Positions 46,150-55,540 of a stretch of 64,000 bases of DNA are shown here, one piece after another. The stretch is from positions 105,649 through 169,648 of the forward strand of contig NZ_JBDNRK010000002.1 of NCBI RefSeq assembly GCF_047718555.1. Direction: 5' to 3'. The translations under genes and the position numbers were made by a program. How positions within the stretch are numbered: position 1 is the stretch's first letter; every line of letters starts with the position of its first letter. The notes beneath the pieces were generated by a model. The model saw only the letters and a program-made list of their open reading frames with translations. It had not been told where the DNA came from and ran no database searches. The stretch is from Clostridium_I sp047718555 (GTDB lineage: Bacteria; Bacillota; Clostridia; Clostridiales; Clostridiaceae).

Positions 46150-47370
46150 TTAAACATTATTTATAAAAGATTTCTTTTGTACTAAAATCCAAAGCACTAA
46201 ACTTATTAAAGCAATAACTACGTACATAGAACCCATCACAAAAATTCTGTTTCCAAAATTCAAAGAAATAAGCATCATTCCTATACTGCCCATAAAGGTA
46301 TATGAAAAACTCATAAGTGATGCAGCAGTACCTGTATCTTCACGCTGCTGTTCCAATATTAAATTAGTACTTGGTGGTCTTATTAAATTTCCTGCCAAAG
46401 TGGCTGGCAATATTGATAATGCAAATAACCATGGTGAAAATTTTCCTATAGTTATGATTAATATACCGCTTACAACAATTATTCCAAAACAAGTAGTAAT
46501 AATCGGATTATTTTTATAATGCTTTGATAATCTCATATAAAACAGTGGTGCAATTACTGAGAATACTGCATTAAAAGCATAAAAATAACTGTAAGCCTGC
46601 TCACTCAAGCCAAAACCATCCACATAAATGTATGATGACATAGATATATATGCCAGCATTGGAAGCATTTGAATTGAAAAAATAATGAGAAGAACTGTAA
46701 ATCTAGGATTTTTAATTACTACTCCTATTCTACCAACAGTCTGAAATATATTTCCATTGTTACGCTTAGCTATTGTCTCCTGCATAAATACCCCACCTAC
46801 TATTGCTATAATACCCACAAAAGATAATATCCAAAACACCCCATGCCAGGAAGTTATCTTTAATACTAGAGCACCTAAAACAGGGGCAATTACCGGTGCC
46901 AGCATTGCCATTGACTGAACCAAAGCTAAAATAGATACACGTTTCCTTCCATCATAAGAATCTTTTATCATTGCCACTGATACAGAAACTGCTGCACCAC
47001 TTCCAATAGCTTGCAGAATACGAAATACAATAAGCTGATAAACAGCTGCAGAATTTGCGCATAATATACTTGCTAAAGTATAAATAATTAGTCCGGATAA
47101 TAGTATTGGTCTTCTGCCATATTTATCGCTTAAAGGTCCCCAAAACAACATTCCTCCAGCATAAAAAATAAAGAAAAATATCAACGTTAAATTTAATAAA
47201 GCAATATTAGTATGAAAGCTTTCAACCATACTTGGTAGAGCAGGCAGGTATAAGTCCGTAGACAGAGGCACAAATGCACCGAGAAATGCAATAAATACTA
47301 CAAAGCCTCTATCCCCTAAGTACTTCTGCCTCTTTGAATTATTATAATTTATTTTTTCTGATGTATTCAT
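46150..47370 (-). CDS. Bcr/CflA-type multidrug efflux MFS transporter
   Basis: 406 residues, twelve helices. Family marks: LSTDLYLPALPSMV in helix 1, GPLSDKYGRRPILLSG in loop 2-3, RILQAIGSGAAVSVSVAMI in helix 4. Proton-driven export of drugs such as bicyclomycin in the family; the substrate here is not known. Lies downstream of a two-component system but has its own terminator. Confidence 0.88.
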   Translation of the reverse strand: MNTSEKINYNNSKRQKYLGDRGFVVFIAFLGAFVPLSTDLYLPALPSMVESFHTNIALLNLTLIFFFIFYAGGMLFWGPLSDKYGRRPILLSGLIIYTLASILCANSAAVYQLIVFRILQAIGSGAAVSVSVAMIKDSYDGRKRVSILALVQSMAMLAPVIAPVLGALVLKITSWHGVFWILSFVGIIAIVGGVFMQETIAKRNNGNIFQTVGRIGVVIKNPRFTVLLIIFSIQMLPMLAYISMSSYIYVDGFGLSEQAYSYFYAFNAVFSVIAPLFYMRLSKHYKNNPIITTCFGIIVVSGILIITIGKFSPWLFALSILPATLAGNLIRPPSTNLILEQQREDTGTAASLMSFSYTFMGSIGMMLISLNFGNRIFVMGSMYVVIALISLVLWILVQKKSFINNV

Positions 47371-47495
47371 TTAAACCGTTACTTTATTAAATCTACTAAA
47401 ATATAATATTCTATATTTATCTTAAAACTTTAGCATTCTATTTTTAGTAAATTAATAACGGAGGTTCACCGCCTTTTCTTAAATTGTAATAAATT

Positions 47496-48182
47496 TTATA
47501 ATTTAAACCTATAACCAGTTCCCCATAATGTTTCTATAAGCTCTGGGTTTGAAGGATCCTTTTCTATCTTCTTTCTTATCTTTTGGATATGGACAGCTAC
47601 AGTTGCCATATCACCGCAAAATTCATCCCCCCATATTCTATCAAAAATATGTTCCTTAGTAAAAACAATATTAGGATTTGAAGCAAAAAATAGTAATATT
47701 CCATACTCCTTGGAAGTCAATTGAACCTCTTTCCCGTTAACAGAAACTCTATGTGAAGCTGTATTTATTTCTAATCCACCATGGCTTATAATATCTGAAG
47801 ATACATTACGACCTTTAAGTCTCTCATATCTACCTATATGAGATTTTATTCTAGCCATAAGCTCAGCTGGGCTAAAGGGTTTAGTCAGATAATCATCTGC
47901 ACCAAAATTTAAACCTCTTATTTTATCTATATCCTCTGTTCTTGCAGAAACCACAATTACAGGTATTTCAAATTTCTTTCTGATTTCTTTTATTATCTCA
48001 AAGCCGTCTTTTCCTGGAAGCATTAAATCTACAATTACTACATCGTACAATCCCTGTAATGCCATTTTAAGTCCCTCAATGCCATCTTGAGCAATTTCTG
48101 ATTCAAATCCATTTAGCTCTAAATAATCTCTTTCCATTTCCGCTATATTTAAATCATCTTCAATTATTAAAATCTTTTTCAT
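47496..48182 (-). CDS. response regulator, OmpR/PhoB type
   Basis: 228 residues. Receiver Asp in VVIVDLMLPGKDGF, Lys in DYLTKPFSPAEL; winged helix ending ETLWGTGYRFKL. Unusually, the kinase gene comes first and is separated from this gene by about 180 bases. Target genes are unknown; the efflux gene downstream is one candidate. Confidence 0.92.
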   Translation of the reverse strand: MKKILIIEDDLNIAEMERDYLELNGFESEIAQDGIEGLKMALQGLYDVVIVDLMLPGKDGFEIIKEIRKKFEIPVIVVSARTEDIDKIRGLNFGADDYLTKPFSPAELMARIKSHIGRYERLKGRNVSSDIISHGGLEINTASHRVSVNGKEVQLTSKEYGILLFFASNPNIVFTKEHIFDRIWGDEFCGDMATVAVHIQKIRKKIEKDPSNPELIETLWGTGYRFKL

Positions 48183-48362
48183 TACTATCCTCCTTGTATA
48201 AGCCCAGCTTAGTCATGATTTATCTAATAGCTATTCACTGTAACACTATACCTTCAGCTCAACTAGAAAACGATAAACACAGAACAAATTTTGTTTTAAC
48301 AATTTTACCCAAATACTTCATTGCAAAAATTTCAATAGAAAATATCATGGCTGCTGTTCATC

Positions 48363-49565
48363 TTACAATTGTTTATCTCTTGGAAACATTACAGTAAAAC
48401 AAGTACCCTTTATTTCTTCACTTTCAACTTTAATTTTACCTTTATGAGCTTCTATCAATTCCTTAGCTATGGCAAGCCCAAGTCCTGTACTCATTAAATC
48501 CTTAGTTCTGGCATAGTCTATCCTATAGAATCTATTAAAAATGTGCTGAAGCTTATCCTTTGGTATAGTTGGCCCATTATTATGTATATCAATACATACA
48601 TAATCTTCTTGCTGATATAAATTAACCTTTATTTGTAAATTATCTCTCAAGCCATATTTCATAGCGTTACCAATAATATTTCTGAATATTTGATGCACTC
48701 TTTTTCTATCAATACTTATATTAAAAGATTGAAGTAATTCATTGTCATAATAAAATTCTATACCTTTATCTTCTAACTCATATTTAAATTCCTCCATTAC
48801 ATCTTCCATAAAAGCACTAACATCTATTTTTTCTAAATTTAGCTCTAATTTATCCATATCTAATTTTGAAAATAAAAAAAGATCATCTATTAATTTATTC
48901 ATGTAAATGGCATTATTATATATTATATGGTGATATTTATTTATTTTATCCTGTGTTATTTCATCCATCTCCAGCATAGTTTCAATATATCCCTGAATTG
49001 ATGTAATTGGTGTCTTAAGATCATGTGAAATATTTGCTACAAGCATTCTTCTATTTTCCTCGTAAGCTTTCTTCAATCGTTCCCCTTCACTAAGTTTTTT
49101 TGCCATTTCGTTAAAAGAATCCACTAAATCTTTTATTTCACTGCTAACCTCATTTTCTACAGCAACCTGGTAATTCCCCTTTGAGATTTCATCTACACCC
49201 TTTTTTAATTGACTTATAGGCTTTAGTATCCTTTTTTCCAAGCTCCTATTAAATATAAATTGATGAAGTCCACCAAATCCAATGATTATAGCGAAACCAA
49301 CAGCAGCTGCTTTTACACCAAAATATCTGAATATCAAAAACCAAACAATTATATTAAAAATTATAGTAAATATACGTGAATATTTAACATGTCTATAATA
49401 CCACTCAAATCCATTGGCTTCCATATATTCTTTTTTAATTTTTCTATTGATTTCATCCTGTATTTTATGAAATTTTTCATGATTTTTTTTTGCTCTATTT
49501 CTATATTGACGCAATAGAGCAATTCCTTTATGAATAACTTCCATAAATTTTGTATTTTTCTTCAT
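48363..49565 (-). CDS. sensor histidine kinase
   Basis: 400 residues. A long charged cytoplasmic N-terminus (about 1-60), two closely spaced helices (about 64-105) with almost no external loop, HAMP (about 107-160), H-box NISHDLKTPITSIQGY, N-box NIIGNAMKYG, and G-box STGLGLAIAKEL. The tiny external part fits intramembrane-sensing kinases that detect envelope or drug stress. Partner of the response regulator gene downstream. Confidence 0.88.
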   Translation of the reverse strand: MKKNTKFMEVIHKGIALLRQYRNRAKKNHEKFHKIQDEINRKIKKEYMEANGFEWYYRHVKYSRIFTIIFNIIVWFLIFRYFGVKAAAVGFAIIIGFGGLHQFIFNRSLEKRILKPISQLKKGVDEISKGNYQVAVENEVSSEIKDLVDSFNEMAKKLSEGERLKKAYEENRRMLVANISHDLKTPITSIQGYIETMLEMDEITQDKINKYHHIIYNNAIYMNKLIDDLFLFSKLDMDKLELNLEKIDVSAFMEDVMEEFKYELEDKGIEFYYDNELLQSFNISIDRKRVHQIFRNIIGNAMKYGLRDNLQIKVNLYQQEDYVCIDIHNNGPTIPKDKLQHIFNRFYRIDYARTKDLMSTGLGLAIAKELIEAHKGKIKVESEEIKGTCFTVMFPRDKQL

Positions 49566-49984
49566 TCTATCACCTTATTTCTTCATAAATATATTTGTCT
49601 TTAATATATAGGTATCCAACAAAACATTGATAAATCTTGGTTATCATCGTAAGAAATTTATCTAATTATACAGTCTACTTGTTAAGTACGAACTATGTAT
49701 AATTTTAAAGGTAAATATTAAAAATCCTTTAAATCAATTATAAAGATTTTATAAAAATTATTCTCTTTACAACATATAAATTACTATTTTAACTCAATCT
49801 CAATTATATAATAAACTTCTGATAATATAATAATTATTGTTTTCTAACTAACTGTGTATAGATAATTTAATAATTAAAAATTTAAATAATTTTATAAAAT
49901 CTTTAGAAACACTTTAAGTGAAATTTATAATAAGCCATTAATATAAGACACATAGACAATACACAAAACAGGAGGTTTAACATT
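49566..49984. other. gene-free divergent region
   Basis: About 420 AT-rich bases between divergent kinase and ABC genes. No gene, repeat or clear promoter could be supported. Confidence 0.4.
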
Positions 49985-50896
49985 ATGTCAAACATAATTG
50001 AAGTGAAAAATTTCACTAAAAAATTTGGTGATTTCGTTGCTGTAGATGATATTTCCTTTACTGTGGAAGAAGGTTCTATTTTTGGCTTTCTTGGTTCCAA
50101 TGGTGCCGGTAAAAGCACAACTATTAACGCTCTTTGTACTATATTAGATAAGACTAAAGGAGATCTAAAGATCAATGGATATGATATATCCAAACAAAAA
50201 GATAAAGTTAGAAATGAAATAGGCATAGTATTTCAGGAATCAACTTTGGACAGTAAATTGACAATTGAAGAGAATATAAAATTTCACTGTGAATTCTATA
50301 ATGTTCCCAAGAATGAAATTAAGGAACGTATTGATTTTGTATTAAACCTGGTTGATCTTACAGACTGGAGAAAAGCTCCTGTTGGAAGTCTTTCTGGAGG
50401 TATGAAAAGAAGAGTGGAACTAGCAAGGGGACTTGTTCATTATCCAAAGGTTCTATTCCTAGACGAGCCTACTACGGGACTTGATCCTCAGACCAGAGCA
50501 AATATATGGAGCTATATTTATAAATTACAGAAGGAAAAGAATATTACTATTTTTTTAACTACACATTATATGGATGAAGCTGAAATATGTAACAAAGTAG
50601 CTATTATGAATCACGGAAAAATAGTAGCCTATGACAGTCCTTATAATCTAGAAAAGAAATATACTTCAAATGTAACTAGAATTAAAGTTTCCAATAATGA
50701 TCTACTTGTCCAATACCTTGATGCAAATTCCATAAATTATAAGCTCACTGACGATTTATTTAAAATATACTCAACAGAATTAAAAGATATATTATCAATG
50801 GTATCCATATTCAAAGACTCTATTACAGACTTTGAAACAACTAAAGGAACCCTTAACGATGTATTTTTAGCTGTAACTGGAAAGGAGATAGGATAA
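49985..50896 (+). CDS. ABC transporter ATP-binding protein, DrrA-like
   Basis: 303 residues. Walker A GSNGAGKST, signature LSGGMKRRVELARGL, Walker B LFLDEPTTGLDPQ, and the extra C-terminal domain (about 220-303) of daunorubicin-type DrrA ATPases. Exports drugs or lipids together with the permease encoded 2 bases downstream. AGGAGG site. Confidence 0.92.
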   Translation: MSNIIEVKNFTKKFGDFVAVDDISFTVEEGSIFGFLGSNGAGKSTTINALCTILDKTKGDLKINGYDISKQKDKVRNEIGIVFQESTLDSKLTIEENIKFHCEFYNVPKNEIKERIDFVLNLVDLTDWRKAPVGSLSGGMKRRVELARGLVHYPKVLFLDEPTTGLDPQTRANIWSYIYKLQKEKNITIFLTTHYMDEAEICNKVAIMNHGKIVAYDSPYNLEKKYTSNVTRIKVSNNDLLVQYLDANSINYKLTDDLFKIYSTELKDILSMVSIFKDSITDFETTKGTLNDVFLAVTGKEIG

Positions 50897-50898
50897 CT

Positions 50899-51723
50899 AT
50901 GCGTGGAATGTTTGCTATTCTAAAAAGAAATTTAACTAATTTTGTAAGAGATAAACTTAGACTGGTATTTTCAATAATTATGTCTGTGTTCTTTTTATTC
51001 GTTTTTTCCTTTGTAATGAAATCTTCCACTGCTGGAATTGCTCAGCCACTTAATTATCTGATTTCAGGGATAATTATTATGACAGTATTCCAAGCGGCTC
51101 TAAGTAACTCCACAAGTATAATTGAAGATATGTCCATGGGCTTTATGAAAGAGATTATAGTTTCTCCTATTAAAAGGTGGCAAATATCAATAGGACAAGT
51201 TCTTTCAGCAACAACTATAGCTTTTATTCAGGGGTTACTGGTTATTATATTAGGTATGTTCATGGGACTAAAACTAGATGCACTGCAATTTCTGGCAATG
51301 TGTGGAGTTATGGCACTAGTTGGCTTAACTTTTAGTTCTATTGGTTTATTTCTAGCTTCTCTGGCAAAGAGCTCTACAACCTTCCAGATAATGATTACTG
51401 TATTTACTTTTCCCCTGACTTTTTTATCTGGTGCTTATATACCAACTACACTTATGCCAAAGATAATTCGCCCTCTAGTTTATATTAATCCCTTAACTTA
51501 TACAACTTCAATTTTCAGATATATTACCTTAAGTATGGGAAATCTCAGTACAGAAGCCTTAGTAAAGGCAGGAGTGGCTTTTAATATTCATGGCTTTATA
51601 ATAAAACCTTATTATGGTCTATTTATTATACTTGGCATGGGTGCCATTTTCTTTATTCTATGTGTTATGAAATTCAATAAAGCTGATTTTTCAAATGTAA
51701 AGGCCTTTAATCCACATAAATAG
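50899..51723 (+). CDS. ABC-2-type permease, DrrB-like
   Basis: 274 residues, six helices, with the ABC-2 signature region FPLTFLSGAYIPTTLMP and INPLTYTTSIFRY. Partner of the DrrA-like ATPase. Followed by a palindromic hairpin and a repeat element. Confidence 0.88.
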   Translation: MRGMFAILKRNLTNFVRDKLRLVFSIIMSVFFLFVFSFVMKSSTAGIAQPLNYLISGIIIMTVFQAALSNSTSIIEDMSMGFMKEIIVSPIKRWQISIGQVLSATTIAFIQGLLVIILGMFMGLKLDALQFLAMCGVMALVGLTFSSIGLFLASLAKSSTTFQIMITVFTFPLTFLSGAYIPTTLMPKIIRPLVYINPLTYTTSIFRYITLSMGNLSTEALVKAGVAFNIHGFIIKPYYGLFIILGMGAIFFILCVMKFNKADFSNVKAFNPHK

Positions 51724-51831
51724 CATATAAAATTATAGAAAACAATGTGAAAATTTATTATTGATAAAATGGTAATTGTAGATAATTTTTATCTTATCAT
51801 AATTAATTATTAAAGTTATTTATATACTTAG

Positions 51832-51879
51832 AAGGAGATAGCTCACAATACATATATGTGCATTGTGAGCCATCTCCTT
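51832..51879 (+). terminator. palindromic terminator after the DrrAB-like genes
   Basis: AAGGAGAT and GCTCACAAT blocks (51832-51849) pair with ATTGTGAGC and ATCTCCTT (51862-51879). A T-rich tail follows on the plus strand. Confidence 0.65.
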
Positions 51880-51924
51880 AGCTATTTTAATTAGAAACTA
51901 ATTGATAAAATCTCATTTTTGATA

Positions 51925-51993
51925 ATTGAATTATGCTGTTATCTCCCACTTTGATAGAAGTTGGGAGTATTACGGATGATAGTCATCGGATAA
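51925..51993 (+). repeat. two-hairpin repeat family, right-half copy
   Basis: GCTGTTATCTCCC ... GGGAGT ... TAGTCATCGGATAA matches the right half of the copy at 61838-61909, with a changed stem (CTCCCACTT and AAGTTGGGAG). It ends 3 bases before the DUF4097 gene stop codon. Confidence 0.55.
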
Positions 51994-51996
51994 GCC

Positions 51997-52938
51997 CTAA
52001 TTACTTCTTATATCTATATCTCCCGAGTTTGTATTGGCATTGATCTTCTTGTAAGGCCCACTGCCAACCTGAGCCGTGGCTTCATTTCCTCTCTTGCTTT
52101 TATAACTTAAGTCAAAATTTGAGTTTATATCTCCTGAACTACATTTCCCGGCAAACTGAAAACTTAGTTCCTTTGGAATTAGCAATTTAACATCTCCTGA
52201 TTGTGCACTAACATTTGAATATTCATTAATATCTTTATAGCTTATTGTTATATCACCAGAAGCTGCTTCTACCTCGCCAGATCCAGAAAGAGAATTTATC
52301 TTAACGTCTCCTGAAGAAATATCAACTTTATAACTTTTACTCATTAAATCTCCTATAGAAATATCTCCTGAACTAGACTTTAGAATAATATTATTTGCAC
52401 TTATATTATTTTTTCCATAAAAATCTCCTGAACTTGTAAAACAATTTATATTATTTAGTTCTATATCTGAATTGAATACAACATCACCAGAAGCTGAACG
52501 TATATCTAAATCCTTAGTGTAAGTTTTAGGTATATATACTTCAATTTTTTCTCCAAAGTTTCCAAAATTAAATATACTAAATATCATATCAGAAGTATTC
52601 CTTTTAATTGTAACAGTATTATTTTCCTTACTAATTGTAAATTTTTGTTCCTCTTTTAGCTCACTGCTGGCCTTTTGAACAACTCTAAGATTAGGTTCAT
52701 CTGTAGTCTGCACTATTATATCTGCACTTGAAAAATCTACATTTATTTTATTAAAATTATCTAAGGGTATATTTTCATCCTTTTGAACTGTAGAGGCAGA
52801 TACATCTCTCCATTTGAAAAAACTAAAAACATCTCCCGCACTTTTGTTATAGTGTATAGCGTATGCAAGAAAGCCTGTAAGTCCAACTGCAATAGCCAAC
52901 CATATTCCAATTAATATTTTTATTAAATTCCTATTCAT
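51997..52938 (-). CDS. DUF4097 beta-strand repeat protein, membrane-anchored
   Basis: 313 residues: one N-terminal helix (about 7-27) and an extracellular repeat domain with repeated SGD motifs (SASGDVVF, TSSGDFYG, SSSGDISI, ISSGDVKI, AASGDITI, AQSGDVKL, CSSGDINS, TNSGDIDI), the mark of DUF4097. Such genes often follow padR and DUF1700 genes and are linked to envelope stress. Last gene of that operon. Confidence 0.88.
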   Translation of the reverse strand: MNRNLIKILIGIWLAIAVGLTGFLAYAIHYNKSAGDVFSFFKWRDVSASTVQKDENIPLDNFNKINVDFSSADIIVQTTDEPNLRVVQKASSELKEEQKFTISKENNTVTIKRNTSDMIFSIFNFGNFGEKIEVYIPKTYTKDLDIRSASGDVVFNSDIELNNINCFTSSGDFYGKNNISANNIILKSSSGDISIGDLMSKSYKVDISSGDVKINSLSGSGEVEAASGDITISYKDINEYSNVSAQSGDVKLLIPKELSFQFAGKCSSGDINSNFDLSYKSKRGNEATAQVGSGPYKKINANTNSGDIDIRSN

Positions 52939-52942
52939 ATTA

Positions 52943-53599
52943 TCACTTCCTCAATTGAAATGCTAAAGTGATAGCTCTCTCTATGGCAGCCCCTATAATA
53001 AATATAACCCAGGAATATGCCCAGCTTCCAAATTGAAAGCTTAAAACAAAATAGAGAACAACAATAATCATCCACAATATAGATTTTATAGATTTAAGAA
53101 TTTCTCTTTCCTTATTATTGGCAGATTTCCACTCTTTAAATTCTTCCACTATGGTATCATCAGCTTTTAAATACTTAGGACGTGAAATTGCATTATATAT
53201 TATGAGACAGGTGGCTACTGCATCTATTGTAAGCATTATACATACTGCAATATTATCATCCACTTGGAAAACTTCAGTACACAATATTAATATCACTACA
53301 CTCATAATATAGAGTCCTATAGAAGCAGATAAAATTAACGCACTTTTTTTTCTGTCCTTTTGTATTTGTGCATAATCAAGTACATCCTTTTCCTTTAGTC
53401 CTCTTATAAGTTCGTCTACATCTCCAATACCTGAGATTGCAATATTAAAGGCTTCCTCTTCACTTTTTCCTGTGGCTACTAAATCATTATATTTATCCAT
53501 AAGATTAGCTAATAATTCTTCTTTCAGTTCCCTCGCCCTATTAGTCTCTGGTGCATTTTCAAATAACTCATCTACCTTTTTACGAAATTTTTCATACAT
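52943..53599 (-). CDS. DUF1700/HAAS-domain membrane protein
   Basis: 218 residues from the ATG at 53599, 8 bases after GGAGG. The N-terminal helical domain (about 1-75: ELKEELLANLMDKYNDLVA, EEAFNIAISGIGDVDELI) is typical of HAAS/DUF1700 proteins. Four helices follow in two pairs. Overlaps the padR gene by 8 bases. Confidence 0.85.
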   Translation of the reverse strand: MYEKFRKKVDELFENAPETNRARELKEELLANLMDKYNDLVATGKSEEEAFNIAISGIGDVDELIRGLKEKDVLDYAQIQKDRKKSALILSASIGLYIMSVVILILCTEVFQVDDNIAVCIMLTIDAVATCLIIYNAISRPKYLKADDTIVEEFKEWKSANNKEREILKSIKSILWMIIVVLYFVLSFQFGSWAYSWVIFIIGAAIERAITLAFQLRK

Positions 53600-53933
53600 C
53601 TTCATTACCTCCATAAATCAATTTATCAATTATCTGTTTTGCTTCTTCCCAGTCAGATTTATTTTGTTTTAAGGCTGCTTTCCCTAGCGCTGTTATGGAA
53701 TAATATCGTCTTCTTGCCCCTGTAGTCTCATTACCCCAATAGGAAGCTATTAGGCCATTCTGCTCTAACCTTCTAAAAGCTGAATATAGGGTTGCCTCTT
53801 TTAATTCATATTGATTGTTTGTTTTTTGCTGTATTGATTTGTTAATCTCATAGCCATAGCTGTCTTTATCTTCCAAATGTGATAGAATTATTGTTTCTGT
53901 ATGACCTCTTATTATGTCTGAAGTTATAGACAT
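53592..53933 (-). CDS. PadR-family transcriptional regulator
   Basis: 113 residues with the PadR winged helix: GHTETIILSHLEDKDSYGYE, ATLYSAFRRLEQNGLI, GARRRYYSITALGKAAL. First gene of a padR-DUF1700-DUF4097 operon; members of the family respond to small ligands or envelope stress and usually repress their own operon. Confidence 0.92.
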   Translation of the reverse strand: MSITSDIIRGHTETIILSHLEDKDSYGYEINKSIQQKTNNQYELKEATLYSAFRRLEQNGLIASYWGNETTGARRRYYSITALGKAALKQNKSDWEEAKQIIDKLIYGGNEDV

Positions 53934-54070
53934 ACCCTCACTCCTCTCTTAAATAATAAATTATTTTGTTATTATACTTATATTATAAATAAATATACCT
54001 CACCTGTCAATGTATATTTATATGGAGTATATATTAAATCATTAAATCTAAAGATTATATTCTCAAAAAA

Positions 54071-54118
54071 ATAAGAGCTAGATATAAGATTAATTTCAAC
54101 CTTATATCTAGCTCTTAT
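54071..54118 (-). terminator. terminator of the nitrogenase-like operon
   Basis: Perfect 18-bp arms (54071-54088 and 54101-54118), followed on the minus strand by U6 (A6 at 54065-54070). Confidence 0.75.
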
Positions 54119-54187
54119 ATCATTAAACTCTATTCCCAAGATAGAGTTTTGCAACGCGTGCCTAAAACCACTCAGCATGGTTTTTTC

Positions 54188-54222
54188 CAATCTTTACATC
54201 CCTAGGGTGCATTTTTCCCCAG
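54188..54222 (-). repeat. palindromic 35-bp motif flanking the nitrogenase-like cluster, copy 1
   Basis: 27 of 35 bases match 57621-57655. The centre is a dyad (CATCCCTAGGGTG). It sits directly after the beta-subunit stop codon. Confidence 0.45.
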
Positions 54223-54223
54223 T

Positions 54224-55540
54224 TTATTTGTAAGTATCAAGTACTCTATCATATATATCTTCAATAACTCTTAATCCACCATTGTAACCAGCATATCCAC
54301 AATTGAGAATCAATCTGTAATTTACTGGTGCACTTACAATTAAAAGGTCTGCTCCAATATCCTTTGCAAGATCTCTTTCCCAGCCGCTGCCAAGTATTAA
54401 TGCTCTATTATTTTGAGGTTCTTTTCTTATTTCTTCCTGAACTTCTCCTCCATCAATAGAGAAAGTAACCTCTGCAGACCTATAAGGGGATATGGTTTTA
54501 AATTGATCAATTATTTGCTGTTGATACTTTTGAGGAGTATCATCAATTACAAATTGTTTAGCTGGTATAATCCCCAGTTCATTTAAAAGAAATTTTGAAA
54601 ATCCAACAGCATAGCTTGCATCAAGTATAGTATAGAATCTTCTTGGAATACCATATCTAAATTCCAGCATGAAGTCTGCAGTTCTTTCAATATGAGTATA
54701 AAATTTTTCTTCTTCTTTGGTAATAAAAGCTTCTACTTTAGTTTTATCCAGCTTCGCATAGTCTCCTACCTGTCTTAGGAATTTTGAAGTTTCTCCACCA
54801 CCTATAGGAAGGTATGGAAAATGGAAATATGGTGTATTATATTTATCTTTAAGATGATCAGCTATATTAAGTCCAACCCAGGAGTTTACTACAATATTGA
54901 ATTCTGCCTTAGGAATTGTCTTCCACTCTTCAACTCCATTGGATTCATTACCAAATAGTATATTAACTTTAAGACCTATACCTTGAAGAATCCTCTTTAT
55001 TTCTTCAAGATTACCATTCCAATAAGGATCCTGATAGGGAATAGTTGCAAATACATTTACAAGTCCCTTTTCTACGGTTTTATCTTCCGCAAACTTATCC
55101 ACATATTGATCAATTATAGCATTTACAACAATATCATGACTTATATAATTATTACTTTTGAAACCTCCCGTTTCAGCAAAGACAATTGGCCTATCCTGTT
55201 TCTGATATTCACCAGTAACACTCTCTATATTGTCTCCCACAATATCAGATGTGCATCCTGAAAGTACCACATATAGATCTGCATCTATAACCTTAAATGC
55301 ACCATCAATTACTGTTCTCAGTTTTTTTTCTCCGCCAAATACAATTTCTGATTCACTGGAATTAGTACAAGGTATTGTACTGCCTCCTGCATACCCTTCA
55401 CCCTGGCCTATTAGCCTGCTTATTTTTGTACTGCATCCCGGACCTGCATGCACTACTGGTACAGCTCTCTTTATAGCTACTATAGTCTGCTGTACCCCCA
55501 GCGCGCAGGAGTACCTTGGCTGCTCAATAATTCTTGACAT
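54224..55540 (-). CDS. nitrogenase-like component 1, beta (NifK/NifN-type) subunit
   Basis: 438 residues from the ATG at 55540 (GGAGG upstream). It has three Cys with the spacing of the NifK P-cluster ligands: C12 (SCALG), C36 (GPGC) and C95 (SGCTSDIVGDN). It pairs with the alpha-like protein, whose gene it overlaps by 17 bases. The family includes true nitrogenases, cofactor-assembly NifEN, and nitrogenase-like reductases such as methylthio-alkane reductase and CfbD. With no nifH, nifB or nifE gene nearby, I cannot assign the reaction; a true nitrogenase is unlikely. Confidence 0.85.
   Translation of the reverse strand: MSRIIEQPRYSCALGVQQTIVAIKRAVPVVHAGPGCSTKISRLIGQGEGYAGGSTIPCTNSSESEIVFGGEKKLRTVIDGAFKVIDADLYVVLSGCTSDIVGDNIESVTGEYQKQDRPIVFAETGGFKSNNYISHDIVVNAIIDQYVDKFAEDKTVEKGLVNVFATIPYQDPYWNGNLEEIKRILQGIGLKVNILFGNESNGVEEWKTIPKAEFNIVVNSWVGLNIADHLKDKYNTPYFHFPYLPIGGGETSKFLRQVGDYAKLDKTKVEAFITKEEEKFYTHIERTADFMLEFRYGIPRRFYTILDASYAVGFSKFLLNELGIIPAKQFVIDDTPQKYQQQIIDQFKTISPYRSAEVTFSIDGGEVQEEIRKEPQNNRALILGSGWERDLAKDIGADLLIVSAPVNYRLILNCGYAGYNGGLRVIEDIYDRVLDTYK

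Noticed and set aside
48194..48397. 67-codon plus-strand frame between kinase and regulator genes
   Set aside because: It overlaps the kinase end, has no usable ribosome binding site and no recognisable composition. Treated as chance.
53978..54190. 70-codon minus-strand frame downstream of the nitrogenase-like genes
   Set aside because: It spans the 18-bp-arm terminator and reads through its stem, which indicates a non-coding region.
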